DNA of 64,000 nt from Prevotellaceae bacterium (GTDB lineage Bacteria > Bacteroidota > Bacteroidia > Bacteroidales > Bacteroidaceae), in the NCBI GenBank assembly GCA_028726625.1, contig JAQYPT010000048.1, positions 111,853 to 175,852 of the forward strand, written 5' to 3'. Made by a program: the position numbers and the translations under genes. The notes under the pieces were generated by a model, which saw nothing but the letters and a program-made list of their open reading frames with translations, had not been told where the DNA came from and ran no database searches. This document shows, piece by piece, positions 27,742 to 37,587 of this stretch (position 1 is the stretch's first letter; each line of letters starts with the position of its first letter).

Positions 27742-27772
27742 TTTGAAAATAGGCCAAATAAGCGTAACTTTG
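27742..27772 (+). promoter_or_regulatory. Consensus promoter of the GNAT-like gene
   Basis: TTTG (27742-27745), exactly 19 bases, TAACTTTG (27765-27772). Confidence 0.8.
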
Positions 27773-27806
27773 CAAGCCTATATTGCATACAATCTTATTA
27801 AAAAGA

Positions 27807-28955
27807 ATGCCATCTGTACAAATTAAGAAGGTCGAGTCGCTGCGCGATTTAAGAACGTTCGTTGACTTTCATTACGACCTTTACGAGGGAGACCCATACG
27901 ATGTTCCGAATCTTTTCATGGACGATATGAACACCTTGCGTAAAGATAAGAACGCCGCATTTGAGTTTTGTGAGGCAGAATATTATATTGCGTACAAACA
28001 AGGTAAAGTAGTAGGGCGCGTAGCAGCCATCATTAACCATCGAGCCAATGAAAAATGGAAAACGAAGCATGTGCGGTTTGGCTGGATTGACTTCATAGAC
28101 GACCTGGAGGTGTCTCGCGCCTTGTTCGATCAAGTGGCTGCCTATGGCCGCTCAAAAGGCATGACCGAGATGGTGGGTCCATTGGGTTTCACCGACATGG
28201 ACCCTGAAGGAATGCTCACGTGGGGCTTTGATAAGCTCAGCACGATGATCACTATTTACAACTATCCTTACTACCCACAGCATTTAGAGAAGTTGGGCGG
28301 ATGGGAAGTTGACCAGAATTATGTGGAATATTTCTTTGACGTTCCGAAGGAAATCCCCGAAAAATATGCGAAGATAGCCGAGGTTGTAGAATCGCGTTAC
28401 AACCTGCACATCAAGAAACTGACTCGAAGGGAAGTGAAAAAGACCGATTATGGACGCAAGGTTTTTGACATCATCAACGAGACGTACAAAGACCTTTATG
28501 GCTATTCTGAACTCAGTGAGAAACAGATTGATCACTATGTGAACATGTATCTTCGCTTCGCCGATTTGAACATGATTACGCTCATTGAGGATTGGAATAA
28601 GGACAGGAAGCTCATTGGCGTGGGCATTTCAATTCCATCCCTGTCGTATGCCTTGCAAAAATGCCGTAGAGGCCGCTTGCTTCCATGGGGCTGGTGGCAC
28701 CTGTTGCGGGCCATCAAGTTTCAAAAGACAGGAGGTGGCGGCGACTTGCTGCTGCTGGGTGTGCTGCCAGAGTATCGATCCAAGGGTGCCAACGCCTTGT
28801 TGTTCACCGACCTGATACCCGTGTTTAACAAGTATGGGTTTACTTGGGCCGAGAGTCAGGTTGAGCTGGAAACCAATGAAGGCGTGCAAAGTCAGTGGGG
28901 ACCGCTAAAGCCCACCAATCATAAGCGTCGCAGCTGTTTCAAAAAGAAGATTTGA
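27807..28955 (+). CDS. GNAT-fold N-acetyltransferase-like protein
   Basis: A 382-residue cytoplasmic protein of the YghO-like GNAT group. The fold appears in the segments YYIAYKQGKVVGRVAAIIN and the acetyl-CoA-binding region LLLLGVLPEYRSKGANALL near the C-terminus, with GPLGFTDMDPEGMLTWGFD in the middle, typical of this two-part family. Substrate and role are not known. ATG 27807 was preferred to the upstream TTG at 27783 because it opens a conventional N-terminus; it lies 34 bases after a consensus promoter. Confidence 0.78.
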   Translation: MPSVQIKKVESLRDLRTFVDFHYDLYEGDPYDVPNLFMDDMNTLRKDKNAAFEFCEAEYYIAYKQGKVVGRVAAIINHRANEKWKTKHVRFGWIDFIDDLEVSRALFDQVAAYGRSKGMTEMVGPLGFTDMDPEGMLTWGFDKLSTMITIYNYPYYPQHLEKLGGWEVDQNYVEYFFDVPKEIPEKYAKIAEVVESRYNLHIKKLTRREVKKTDYGRKVFDIINETYKDLYGYSELSEKQIDHYVNMYLRFADLNMITLIEDWNKDRKLIGVGISIPSLSYALQKCRRGRLLPWGWWHLLRAIKFQKTGGGGDLLLLGVLPEYRSKGANALLFTDLIPVFNKYGFTWAESQVELETNEGVQSQWGPLKPTNHKRRSCFKKKI

Positions 28956-29102
28956 TTCTTGCCCACGGTCACATCGGGTAAGTAGATTCTTTTTGGGGCT
29001 TCAGACGCTCTTTCGTGCGTGACGATGGCGTGTAGAGCGTGCTGGTATGGTGGAAACCATTCCATACGGCACAGCTGAAAACGAACAACAACCAATAGAC
29101 CG

Positions 29103-31115
29103 ATGACTGATAAAAACAAGCAAGAATTGCAATCAACGAATCATAACAATATGGCTTCTGCTCCGATTGGGGCAGAAGAAACCGTTTCTTATACAGATGA
29201 CAACATCCGACACCTGTCGGATATGGAGCATGTGCGTACCCGTCCGGGCATGTACATCGGCCGATTGGGCGATGGCAACTTACCAGAGGATGGCATCTAT
29301 GTGCTGTTGAAGGAAGTGATTGACAATTCCATCGACGAGTTTAAGATGAAGTCAGGCGACCGAATCGAGATTGACGTGGAAGACAACCTGCGCGTCAGCG
29401 TGCGCGATTACGGTCGTGGTATTCCGCAAGGCAAACTGGTAGAGGCGGTGAGCATGCTGAATACAGGTGGAAAATACGATTCGAAAGCGTTTAAGAAGAG
29501 TGTGGGATTGAACGGTGTGGGCCTCAAAGCCGTGAATGCTTTGAGTGCACATTTCGAGGTGAAGTCGTACAGAGAAGGAAAAGTTCGCTCCATCACGTTT
29601 GAAAAAGGTGAGCTTAAGACCGATCAGACCGATAAAACGCAGGATGAAACGGGTACCTATGTGTATTTTGAACCCGACAACACGCTGTTCAAGAACTACT
29701 CGTTCCACGATGATATCGTGGAAAACATGCTGCGCAACTATACCTATCTGAATGCCGGGCTCACCATCATGTACAACGGACGGCGCATCAAAAGCCGTAA
29801 CGGGTTGGAAGATTTGCTCAACGACAACATGACAACGGACGGATTGTACCCTATTGTTCATGTGGTTGGCGATGACATCGAGATTGCCTTCACGCATACG
29901 AATCAGTACGGAGAAGAATACCACTCGTTTGTCAACGGGCAACATACCACACAGGGAGGCACGCATCAAAGTGCTTTCAAGGAGCATATCGCCAAGACCA
30001 TCAAAGAGTTTTACGACAAAAACTACGAGTACACCGACATTCGAAACGGCCTTGTGGCGGCCGTAGCCATCAACGTGGAAGAGCCTGTTTTCGAGAGTCA
30101 GACCAAGATTAAACTGGGGTCGACGCTTATGGCACCAGGTGGTGAGACCATCAACAAGTACGTTGGCGATTTCATCAAGCGTGAGGTGGATAACTACCTG
30201 CACATTCACAAGGAAGATTGTGCGGACGTGCTAGAGGCTAAGATCAAGGCCAGCGAGCACGAACGCAAAGCTATGGCGGGGGTAACGAAGCTCGCCAGAG
30301 AGCGTGCCAAGAAGGCCAACCTGCACAATAAGAAGTTGCGTGACTGCCGAATTCATTTCAGTGATGAGAAAAACGACCGCAAGGAGGAGAGTTGTATCTT
30401 TATAACCGAGGGCGATTCGGCCAGCGGCAGCATCACCAAGAGCAGGGATGTGAACACACAAGCGGTGTTCTCGTTGCGGGGAAAACCACTCAATTCGTAT
30501 GGATTGACCAAGAAAGTGGTGTACGAAAACGAAGAGTTCAACCTCTTGCAGGCGGCTCTCGACATTGAAGATGGCTTGGACACGCTGCGCTACAACAAGG
30601 TGATTGTCGCCACGGATGCCGATGTTGATGGCATGCACATCCGTCTGTTGATTATCACTTTCTTTCTACAGTTCTTTCCTGAGCTTATCAAGAAGGGGCA
30701 TGTGTATGTGTTGCAGACGCCTCTTTTCCGTGTGCGTAACCGCAGAACGAAGATTAAAAATAAGCAAGTGATAGCAGATGCGGATGCCAGTCGTGACAAA
30801 AAAGAGCGAAAGAGCGATTTCATCACCCGCTACTGTTATAGTGATGAAGAGCGACAAGAAGCGATTAAGGATCTTGGACCCGAGCCTGAAATCACCCGAT
30901 TCAAAGGATTGGGAGAGATATCTCCTGACGAATTCGTCCATTTCATCGGTCCCGATATGCGACTGGAACAAGTGACACTGCACAAAAACGACCAGGTACA
31001 AAAACTTTTGGAGTATTACATGGGCAAGAATACCATGGAACGACAAAACTTTATCATCGATAATCTGGTGGTCGAGGAAGACCTTCCGGAAGACGAACTC
31101 AAACCAATTGACTGA
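29103..31115 (+). CDS. parE: DNA topoisomerase IV subunit B (ParE)
   Basis: ATPase subunit of the type IIA topoisomerase that decatenates chromosomes. The 670-residue product has the GHKL ATPase signatures [17 protein letters not shown] and [13 protein letters not shown], a transducer domain, and the TOPRIM motifs [10 protein letters not shown] and DADVDGMH. It lacks the GyrB-type insertion and is close to ParE length, so ParE is favoured over GyrB. The start is ATG 29103; ATG 29151 is possible. parC is not adjacent. An S41 protease gene follows closely. Confidence 0.92.
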   Translation: MTDKNKQELQSTNHNNMASAPIGAEETVSYTDDNIRHLSDMEHVRTRPGMYIGRLGDGNLPEDGIYVLLKEVIDNSIDEFKMKSGDRIEIDVEDNLRVSVRDYGRGIPQGKLVEAVSMLNTGGKYDSKAFKKSVGLNGVGLKAVNALSAHFEVKSYREGKVRSITFEKGELKTDQTDKTQDETGTYVYFEPDNTLFKNYSFHDDIVENMLRNYTYLNAGLTIMYNGRRIKSRNGLEDLLNDNMTTDGLYPIVHVVGDDIEIAFTHTNQYGEEYHSFVNGQHTTQGGTHQSAFKEHIAKTIKEFYDKNYEYTDIRNGLVAAVAINVEEPVFESQTKIKLGSTLMAPGGETINKYVGDFIKREVDNYLHIHKEDCADVLEAKIKASEHERKAMAGVTKLARERAKKANLHNKKLRDCRIHFSDEKNDRKEESCIFITEGDSASGSITKSRDVNTQAVFSLRGKPLNSYGLTKKVVYENEEFNLLQAALDIEDGLDTLRYNKVIVATDADVDGMHIRLLIITFFLQFFPELIKKGHVYVLQTPLFRVRNRRTKIKNKQVIADADASRDKKERKSDFITRYCYSDEERQEAIKDLGPEPEITRFKGLGEISPDEFVHFIGPDMRLEQVTLHKNDQVQKLLEYYMGKNTMERQNFIIDNLVVEEDLPEDELKPID

Positions 31116-31185
31116 CAATCTTTGTCATTTAGACGGAGAATCGATGTCTTTGGGGCGAACAATTCTTTTATATAAAATCAAACAA

Positions 31186-32757
31186 ATGAGACGACTCGTT
31201 GCTTCATGTTGGGCACTATTGATAGTTTATTCAGTATCCGCTCAAATCAATATCAATTTTGGGAAAGATTCACCTCTTCGCAAGTTGCAAATTGCGGAGA
31301 TGGCCATCAACAACCTTTATGTTGATACGGTGAACGAAGATAAACTGGTTGAAGATGCTATTCGTGGCATGTTGGAGAAGTTGGACCCACACTCTTCTTA
31401 TACAACGGCGAAAGAAACCAAGGCCATGACTGAATCTTTGCAGGGATCTTTTGAAGGTATTGGCATTCAATTCAACATGATGCAAGACACACTCATGGTC
31501 ATTCAGACCATTACCAATGGTCCGTCGGAGAAAGTGGGCATATTGGCTGGCGACCGAATCGTGAGCGTTAACGACAGTAGCATTGCGGGTGTCAAGATGG
31601 CACGCGAAGAGATTATGCGGCGGTTGCGTGGAAAGAAAGGAACAAAAGTAAAGTTGGGCATCCTTCGTAAGGGCATTGGGGAGCGGCTTTACTTTACAGT
31701 AGTGCGCGATAAGATACCCATGAAAACCGTTGATGCCAGTTACATGCTCCGTCCCCAATTAGGCTATGTGCGCATAGGGAGCTTCGGTGCGACCACTTAT
31801 GATGAGTTTATGGCCTGTATCACCGCACTGAAAAAACAGGGAATGCGTGACCTTGTCTTGGATTTGCAGGACAACGGAGGTGGCTATTTGCAAGCTGCGG
31901 TGAAGATTGCCAATGAGTTTTTGCAGCGCAACGACTTGATTGTTTATACCAAAGGACGACGCGCAGAGCGTATAGAATATACGGCACACGGGAACGGTAG
32001 TTTGCTTTCGGGCAAGGTGATGGTGCTGGTGAATGAGTTTTCAGCATCTGCTGCCGAGATTGTCACAGGTGCTATCCAGGACCAAGACAGAGGACAAGTG
32101 GTTGGACGACGTTCGTTTGGGAAGGGTTTGGTGCAGCGTCCAATCGAATTTCCTGATGGAAGTATGATGCGACTCACCATCGCTCACTACTATACGCCAT
32201 CGGGACGTTGTATCCAGAAGCCATATACTAAGGGTGATAACGAAAGCTATGCCCGTGAATTGGATACTCGTTTCAAGCATGGAGAGCTGTATAGTGCCGA
32301 CAGTATTCATTTCGCTGACTCGCTGAAGTATAAGACCTTACGCCTCAAACGAACGGTATATGGCGGTGGAGGCATCATGCCTGATTACTTTGTTCCACTC
32401 GACACGACCAAATTCACACCATATCATCGGCAGTTGGCAGCTAAGGGAATCATCATTACAGAGAACCTTAAGTATGTTGATCAACACCGTAAACAGCTGC
32501 AAAAACAATATCCTACCTTCGCAAAGTTTGTGCGTGAGTTTGACGTTCCGCAGCAGTTGGTGGACGCAGTGATTCGCTCTGGTGAGAAAGAAAAGGTGAA
32601 ACCGAAGGATCAGGAGGAATTACAAACGACCTTACCCGCTGTGAAAAACCAACTCAAAGCATTGGTTGCACGCGATTTGTGGGACATGAATGAGTATTTC
32701 CAGATTATCAATGAGACCAATGATATTGTTCTCAAAGCCGTTGAACTGATGAATTAA
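31186..32757 (+). CDS. Exported S41-family (CtpA-type) serine protease
   Basis: C-terminal processing peptidase of 523 residues acting in the periplasm. Signal peptide (to about residue 20, SVSAQ), a PDZ domain (about 85-165), and the tail-specific protease core with the Ser/Lys dyad S288 (EFSASAAE) and K313 (RSFGKGLVQ), 25 residues apart as usual for the family. The upstream in-frame start at 31108 lies inside parE and adds no signal-like sequence, so ATG 31186 is used. It may cleave C-termini of envelope proteins; substrates are unknown. Confidence 0.92.
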   Translation: MRRLVASCWALLIVYSVSAQININFGKDSPLRKLQIAEMAINNLYVDTVNEDKLVEDAIRGMLEKLDPHSSYTTAKETKAMTESLQGSFEGIGIQFNMMQDTLMVIQTITNGPSEKVGILAGDRIVSVNDSSIAGVKMAREEIMRRLRGKKGTKVKLGILRKGIGERLYFTVVRDKIPMKTVDASYMLRPQLGYVRIGSFGATTYDEFMACITALKKQGMRDLVLDLQDNGGGYLQAAVKIANEFLQRNDLIVYTKGRRAERIEYTAHGNGSLLSGKVMVLVNEFSASAAEIVTGAIQDQDRGQVVGRRSFGKGLVQRPIEFPDGSMMRLTIAHYYTPSGRCIQKPYTKGDNESYARELDTRFKHGELYSADSIHFADSLKYKTLRLKRTVYGGGGIMPDYFVPLDTTKFTPYHRQLAAKGIIITENLKYVDQHRKQLQKQYPTFAKFVREFDVPQQLVDAVIRSGEKEKVKPKDQEELQTTLPAVKNQLKALVARDLWDMNEYFQIINETNDIVLKAVELMN

Positions 32758-32858
32758 GGCGAAGACGGGACAAGTCATAATATACCTTGTGATATCTCCT
32801 CAATGGCGAGTGTCTTATTGTTTGCAACCACTAATAGCAGCAAAGTGAGTGCTTGCTC

Positions 32859-32884
32859 ATGACACTAATAGACTTTGGTGTCAT
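32859..32884. terminator. Weak hairpin between convergent genes
   Basis: ATGACAC (32859-32865) pairs with GTGTCAT (32878-32884). No T-run follows on either strand. Confidence 0.3.
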
Positions 32885-32943
32885 CGCCAGCGTTGAATAT
32901 TCATGGACTTTACGGGGGAATGATGCAGGTTTTGGAACGATCC

Positions 32944-34236
32944 TTAGCACCGTTGTTTGCTGGTCATGATACTCAGAACCATCTCATCAGTCGTGCCCAT
33001 GGCATCCTTGCCAATGCTGGTGAGGTTGCGTATCGAGCGATCCACGTCCTCGTCGATGATGCCTTCTGCCGACGTTACATGCTTGTTTTCCATCGATAGC
33101 AGAGCCGAAAGCACCGCAGTGCTGACACCTGAGCTGATTTTCAGCGAGCAACTGGGCTTGGCTCCGTCGCAAATCATGCCGGTAAGGTTGGCAATCATGT
33201 TCTTGATGGCATGACAGATGTGGGCATAGTCGCCGCCCATGAGGTAGGTGATGCCGCAGCTTGAGCCGATGCTGGCCACCACACAGCCGCACAGAGCCGA
33301 CAGTTTGCCCAGGCTCTGCTTGATATAAATGGCCGATAGATGACTGAGCGTCAGGGCGCGAATAAGCTCTTCTTCCGTATTCTCGTTTTCCATGGCGTAC
33401 ACCACCACTGGGTTTGTGGCGCAGATACCCTGGTTTCCCGACCCACTATTGCTCATCACCGGTATCATGGCCCCACCCATTCGAGCGTCGCAGGCCAATG
33501 CTGTCTTGGCGATGATGTGCGAGTAGATGCTGTTACCAAATATCCCTCGGCTCAATGGGCGATCCATTGTCTTGCCCAAGCAGTGTCCGTAGTTGCCCTT
33601 CAGCGACTGATTGGCAGCATTCATGTTATACTCTTTTGTTTTCAGCATGAACCTGATTTCGTCGATGGGGGTGGTGGTGGCGAAGTCGTAGACCATCCGG
33701 AACGAAAGCTGTATGCCGTTCTCCTCCGGTTCATCTTGCTTCCTCAGGCCTTTGTCGAGCAGGATTTCCCCATTTTTGCATAGGTGGATAAAGTTGGTAT
33801 GCGCACCTGCGATGATGGCTTTTGCCGTTTGATTGTTTGCTTGGCATGTCACCTCGATGTACAGTTTCTCGGTAATTCCCTGTTTGAGTTGGATGTCTAT
33901 GCGTTTTTCCTCTATGTATTTCTTCGCTTCTTCCAGCGTCTGAGGCGTGAGATCCTTGATTACTTCCAACTGATATTCACTCTTTCCTACAATGCTGCCC
34001 AAGGCAATGGCGATGGGTAGTCCTATCATTCCGGTTCCTGGAATGCCCACACCCATGGCGTTTTTCAGGATGTTTGAACTCAGTAGGGCGGTTATTTTCT
34101 CGGGCCGACAGCCCAACATCTCCGTCGCTTTGGCCGTACATAGCGCCACAGCCATGGGTTCTGTGCATCCAACGGCAGGCACTACTTCCTGGTGGATGAG
34201 CTGTATGATTTGTTTTCGGATATGTTCTTCAAGCAT
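32944..34236 (-). CDS. UPF0597/CyuA-type L-cysteine desulfidase-like protein
   Basis: A 430-residue protein of the family that includes CyuA/YhaM, an iron-sulfur L-cysteine desulfidase giving pyruvate, ammonia and sulfide, related to the alpha subunit of serine dehydratase. The family landmarks are present: AVGCTEP near the N-terminus (C24), SNSGSGNQGI in the middle, and the C-terminal cysteine-rich parts LCGCVVASIGSSCG and ICDGAKPSC that should hold the cluster. It is not next to a cysteine transporter. Enzyme specificity (cysteine or serine) cannot be settled from sequence. Confidence 0.86.
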   Translation of the reverse strand: MLEEHIRKQIIQLIHQEVVPAVGCTEPMAVALCTAKATEMLGCRPEKITALLSSNILKNAMGVGIPGTGMIGLPIAIALGSIVGKSEYQLEVIKDLTPQTLEEAKKYIEEKRIDIQLKQGITEKLYIEVTCQANNQTAKAIIAGAHTNFIHLCKNGEILLDKGLRKQDEPEENGIQLSFRMVYDFATTTPIDEIRFMLKTKEYNMNAANQSLKGNYGHCLGKTMDRPLSRGIFGNSIYSHIIAKTALACDARMGGAMIPVMSNSGSGNQGICATNPVVVYAMENENTEEELIRALTLSHLSAIYIKQSLGKLSALCGCVVASIGSSCGITYLMGGDYAHICHAIKNMIANLTGMICDGAKPSCSLKISSGVSTAVLSALLSMENKHVTSAEGIIDEDVDRSIRNLTSIGKDAMGTTDEMVLSIMTSKQRC

Positions 34237-34305
34237 GGTTTTGTAGATTCAAATGGTTTTTATATCGTGGTTTGTTTGTATGTAAGATAGCTTTACCTGT
34301 TCAAA

Positions 34306-34356
34306 GCACGCTGCCTTGCCGCGCAGCACAGCCTGTATCGCGTGGCAAGGGCGTGC
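34306..34356 (-). terminator. Imperfect hairpin after dsbD
   Basis: GCACGC-TG-CCTTGCC on the left pairs with GGCAAGG-GCGTGC on the right. There is no strong T-tract, so it is at most a weak terminator. Confidence 0.35.
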
Positions 34357-34360
34357 AAGG

Positions 34361-36409
34361 TCAGTCGCGATTGCGATAAGCCTCCAGTCCTTTCTTCAAG
34401 AAATCGAGGTACGCCGACACATCTTCTTTATAGCTGTATGAGCCAGTCAGCGGTTTTCCTGCATTGTCCAGTGGCACATAGAAGGGCTGCGTGTTGGCAC
34501 CAAATTTACTACTTTGCAGGTAACTCCACTTGTCGCCAACGGTGCGAAGTGTGCGCTTTTTGCCGTTGTCCATCACTTCTATCTGTTCTTTCAACGGCGT
34601 TTTGTCGTCCACGAACAAGGAGATGAGCACATAATCTTTTGTCAGTACCTCCGCAACCGATGGATCTGTCCACACTGCCGCTTCCATCTTTCGGCAGTTG
34701 ACGCAACCAAAGCCGGTGAAATCGATGAAAGCAGGCTTGCCTTGAGCTTTGGCGGCAGCCATTCCTTCTTCATAATTGGTATAGGCGGCGTGAACCTCTT
34801 TGTTGTTCAGGTTAAAGTCTTGTGTGCTGATTGGGGGTGCGAAAGCACTCACGGCCTTAACAGGTGCGCCCCAAAGACCAGGCACCATGTACACCGTGAA
34901 GGCCAGCGAAATCATGCCCAGCATGATGCATACCACCGGCATGGGTTTGCTCTCACCGCCCACCATGTCGCTTTGGAACTTGAGATGTCCGATGAGATAA
35001 AGTCCCAACATGCCGAAAATGACAATCCACAGCGACAAGAACACCTCACGATCGAGGATGTGCCAGCCGTATGCAAGGTCGGCTACGGAGAGGAACTTTA
35101 AGGCGAAGGCCAGTTCGATGAAGCCCAATACCACCTTGATGGTGTTCATCCAAGAGCCCGATTTCGGCGCTTGCTTCAGCCAAGAAGGGAACAGAGCGAA
35201 GAGTGTGAACGGCAATGCCAGTGCCAAGGCGAAGCCAAACATCCCGATGGCAGGCCCCACCCAGTTGCCCGACGTGGCGGCTTGTACCAGCAAGAAACCA
35301 ACGATGGGTGCGGTACAAGAGAAAGATACCAGCACCAGCGTGAAGGCCATCAGGAAGATAGAGAGCAATCCGGTGGTGGAAGAGGCCTTGCTGTCCATCT
35401 TGTTTCCCCATGACTCAGGCAGCCGCAGCTCGAACCATCCGAAGAAAGAGAGTGCAAACACCACAAGCAGCAGGAAGAAGAAGATGTTGAAAACCGCACT
35501 GGTTGCCAGTTCGTTGAGCTTGTGTGGATCAGTAAAAGCCGTCACAAGCAGTCCCAGCGATAGGAATATCACGATGATGGCCAAGCCGTAGGTAATGGCA
35601 TCGCGCATGCCTTTGGCCTTGTCCTTGGTGCGTTTGAGGAAGAAACTTACCGTCATGGGGATGATGGGCCATACGCAGGGCGTGAACAACGCCAGCAATC
35701 CGCCGGCAAACCCCATCAGGAACAGAAACCACAATGATCCGTTCTGCTCGCTGCGACCATCCTGTTGTTGCAATTCTTGGATGACAGGTTGCCACAAATC
35801 GGTGCTGGCAGCCACCCTGCCGGTATCCACCGATGCGGGAAGCAGCGTGTCGGCAGCCATGCTCTGCACGGAGTCCGGGACGAGGGATGAAGGCGAATCT
35901 CCATCTTTCGCCTCTTTTTCAGTCGGTTCCTGCGGTGTTGTTGCAGCCTCAACGGCCGGCGATTTCCCGGCTTTCTTGTAGGCTACTTCTTGCGGTGGCA
36001 TGCACGTTTGGTCGTTGCATGCGCCATATTCCAAATAAGCATCAATGGTATAATTGGGTTTGGTGAACCTTACTTTCTGGACAAACTGCGCCTTATGCTC
36101 AAAAAAGCGCAGCTTCATGCCAAACAGGTTGTCCATCTTCGAGATTTCGTTGCCGCGCGCCACCAGGCCGCCCACTTTCTCTACGCCGTCCATTTTGTTG
36201 ACATGGAAAGAGGCTTCGATAGGCCCACTGCTGCCAAGGTTCACGGAATAGACGTGCCATCCCTGTTCAATATCAAGGTTGAAGACAATTTCTCCTTCAG
36301 CAGTTTTGCCCGTTTTGAGTTGTGCGGATGATTGTATGGGGTCTACAATCTGTGCTTGGGTGAATAGCGTTGTCAACGACAACAATGCCAGCACTAAATA
36401 CTTTTTCAT
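34361..36409 (-). CDS. dsbD: Thiol:disulfide interchange protein DsbD
   Basis: Moves reducing power from cytoplasmic thioredoxin across the inner membrane to periplasmic thiol proteins. The 682-residue protein has a signal peptide, an N-terminal DsbD-alpha domain with its cysteine pair (YGACNDQTCMPP), a charged linker, an eight-helix membrane domain with the two redox cysteines (FTPCVWPIIPM and SFSCTAPIVG), and a C-terminal thioredoxin domain with CVNC. All three redox pairs are intact. A minus-strand consensus promoter lies about 150 bases upstream. Confidence 0.94.
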   Translation of the reverse strand: MKKYLVLALLSLTTLFTQAQIVDPIQSSAQLKTGKTAEGEIVFNLDIEQGWHVYSVNLGSSGPIEASFHVNKMDGVEKVGGLVARGNEISKMDNLFGMKLRFFEHKAQFVQKVRFTKPNYTIDAYLEYGACNDQTCMPPQEVAYKKAGKSPAVEAATTPQEPTEKEAKDGDSPSSLVPDSVQSMAADTLLPASVDTGRVAASTDLWQPVIQELQQQDGRSEQNGSLWFLFLMGFAGGLLALFTPCVWPIIPMTVSFFLKRTKDKAKGMRDAITYGLAIIVIFLSLGLLVTAFTDPHKLNELATSAVFNIFFFLLLVVFALSFFGWFELRLPESWGNKMDSKASSTTGLLSIFLMAFTLVLVSFSCTAPIVGFLLVQAATSGNWVGPAIGMFGFALALALPFTLFALFPSWLKQAPKSGSWMNTIKVVLGFIELAFALKFLSVADLAYGWHILDREVFLSLWIVIFGMLGLYLIGHLKFQSDMVGGESKPMPVVCIMLGMISLAFTVYMVPGLWGAPVKAVSAFAPPISTQDFNLNNKEVHAAYTNYEEGMAAAKAQGKPAFIDFTGFGCVNCRKMEAAVWTDPSVAEVLTKDYVLISLFVDDKTPLKEQIEVMDNGKKRTLRTVGDKWSYLQSSKFGANTQPFYVPLDNAGKPLTGSYSYKEDVSAYLDFLKKGLEAYRNRD

Positions 36410-36535
36410 GTTAATTGATGTTTATGGTTGTAATAGCAATATTATATATACAGAAAGTCACATGCCATTACCACAGCCCATTCATGTTTTTGTTACTTTT
36501 ACAGGGCTGTAGATGCAAGCACTTTCACGGCTTGT

Positions 36536-36552
36536 CCGACTTATAAAGTCGG
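36536..36552. repeat. Short perfect hairpin in the dsbD leader
   Basis: CCGACTT, a 3-base loop (ATA) and AAGTCGG lie between the dsbD promoter and its start codon. A regulatory role is possible but unproven. Confidence 0.4.
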
Positions 36553-36561
36553 CCTTGTCTG

Positions 36562-36593
36562 CAAAAATATATAATTCTGTTGACACGGACAAA
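36562..36593 (-). promoter_or_regulatory. Promoter of dsbD
   Basis: On the minus strand TTTG (36590-36593), 20 bases, TATTTTTG (36562-36569). It implies a leader of about 145 bases. Confidence 0.65.
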
Positions 36594-36713
36594 CGCAGAA
36601 GTGAAAAAAAATTGTTTGAGAATGCGAATTTTCTCGCAATTCCCTGCAGCCGCAGTCATCATTGCTGTAAGAATGACACCTTTAGCACGAAGAAGGTTTA
36701 GTGTGATGAATTA

Positions 36714-37100
36714 TCTTGACAACGAATGCGCTCATGCTTGGCTTGTCAATCAACAATCCCGCTTCTTGTTTCAAATTCGCCCAAAATAAGCAAGTTTTCT
36801 ATTCCGCTGTTATACAGAAAGTTACACTTATCCGTCGCTGTTGTTGCTTCAATTTCTGGGCCGTTAACGAGTAAAAGCATTGCTTTTGGTCACCAATAGC
36901 TATGCTTTTAGCCTGCAATGGCAGTCCTATTGACCGCCAAAAGGATGCTTTTCATCACATCATCGCGTTGTTATTGGGTCGAAATATGATTTTTTCCGCT
37001 CCATCAACGCCTTGTTTGCATCCCGTTTGCCTAGTGATTTTTTCTAGATTGAAAGTTTTTGAAGGCCGTTTTAGGGGCGTTTTCTTTAAAAAATATTGTA
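36714..37100 (+). repeat. Dispersed intergenic repeat, copy B
   Basis: Aligns by eye with copies A and C: TCTTGACAAC at the left, CTTGTTTGCATCC and TTTTTCTAGATTGAAAGTTT at the right, and GGCCGTTTTA near the end. With copy C the right-hand 100 bases are nearly the same. It fills most of the 900-base gap between dsbD and the tRNA genes and ends about 185 bases before the tRNA promoter. No gene was recognised in the gap. Confidence 0.7.
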
Positions 37101-37261
37101 CATATTTTATATAATAAGACATGCGCAATTTCTTATTGCCTTAGATATCGTGGTTCACAGTTAGATTGTATGAGTGGGCTGCAACTTCGTCGTTGAATTG
37201 GAGCAAAGTGACTGCCAGCACCTTACTTTATCAAACTAAATCAATAAAAAAATAAAAATTT

Positions 37262-37293
37262 TTTGTGGATATAAAGATTATGTACTACCTTTG
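37262..37293 (+). promoter_or_regulatory. Promoter of the tRNA-Gly/tRNA-Leu unit
   Basis: TTTG (37262-37265), 20 bases, TACCTTTG (37286-37293), placing the start point close to the tRNA-Gly 5' end. Confidence 0.8.
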
Positions 37294-37307
37294 CAACGTA
37301 TAAAAAT

Positions 37308-37380
37308 GCGGCAATAGCTCAGTTGGTAGAGCACAACCTTGCCAAGGTTGGGGTCGCGAGTTCGAGTCTCGTTTGCCGCT
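37308..37380 (+). tRNA. tRNA-Gly (anticodon GCC)
   Basis: A full cloverleaf of 73 bases: acceptor GCGGCAA pairs with TTGCCGC, the anticodon stem CAACC/GGTTG encloses TTGCCAA, and the T-arm carries TTCGAGT. The 3' CCA is not encoded. It is about 100 bases ahead of tRNA-Leu and probably co-transcribed. Confidence 0.97.
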
Positions 37381-37478
37381 CATTTTAATATTTGTTCAGG
37401 CTGCTGTAGTCAGGTTGGTGCAACATGAAAACTTTTTCAGTGGACAAACCTGGTAGTTATAGGCGGTTTTGGCTGATT

Positions 37479-37564
37479 GCCGCAATGGTGGAATTGGTAG
37501 ACACGAGGGACTTAAAATCCCTTGGCCAGTAATGGCTGTGCGGGTTCGAGTCCCGCTCGCGGCA
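37479..37564 (+). tRNA. tRNA-Leu (anticodon TAA)
   Basis: An 86-base class II tRNA with a long variable arm. The anticodon stem AGGGA/TCCCT encloses CTTAAAA, and the T-arm is GCGGG-TTCGAGT-CCCGC. The acceptor stem has one A-C mismatch at the sixth pair. CCA is not encoded. A coding frame that starts inside it at 37522 is not real upstream of 37579. Confidence 0.95.
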
Positions 37565-37587
37565 CACTAAAACAAAAAATGATTACT

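Noticed and set aside
37522..37587. N-terminal extension of the TPR lipoprotein
   Set aside because: It would begin inside tRNA-Leu and remove the lipoprotein signal from the N-terminus; starts at 37579 or 37588 fit better.
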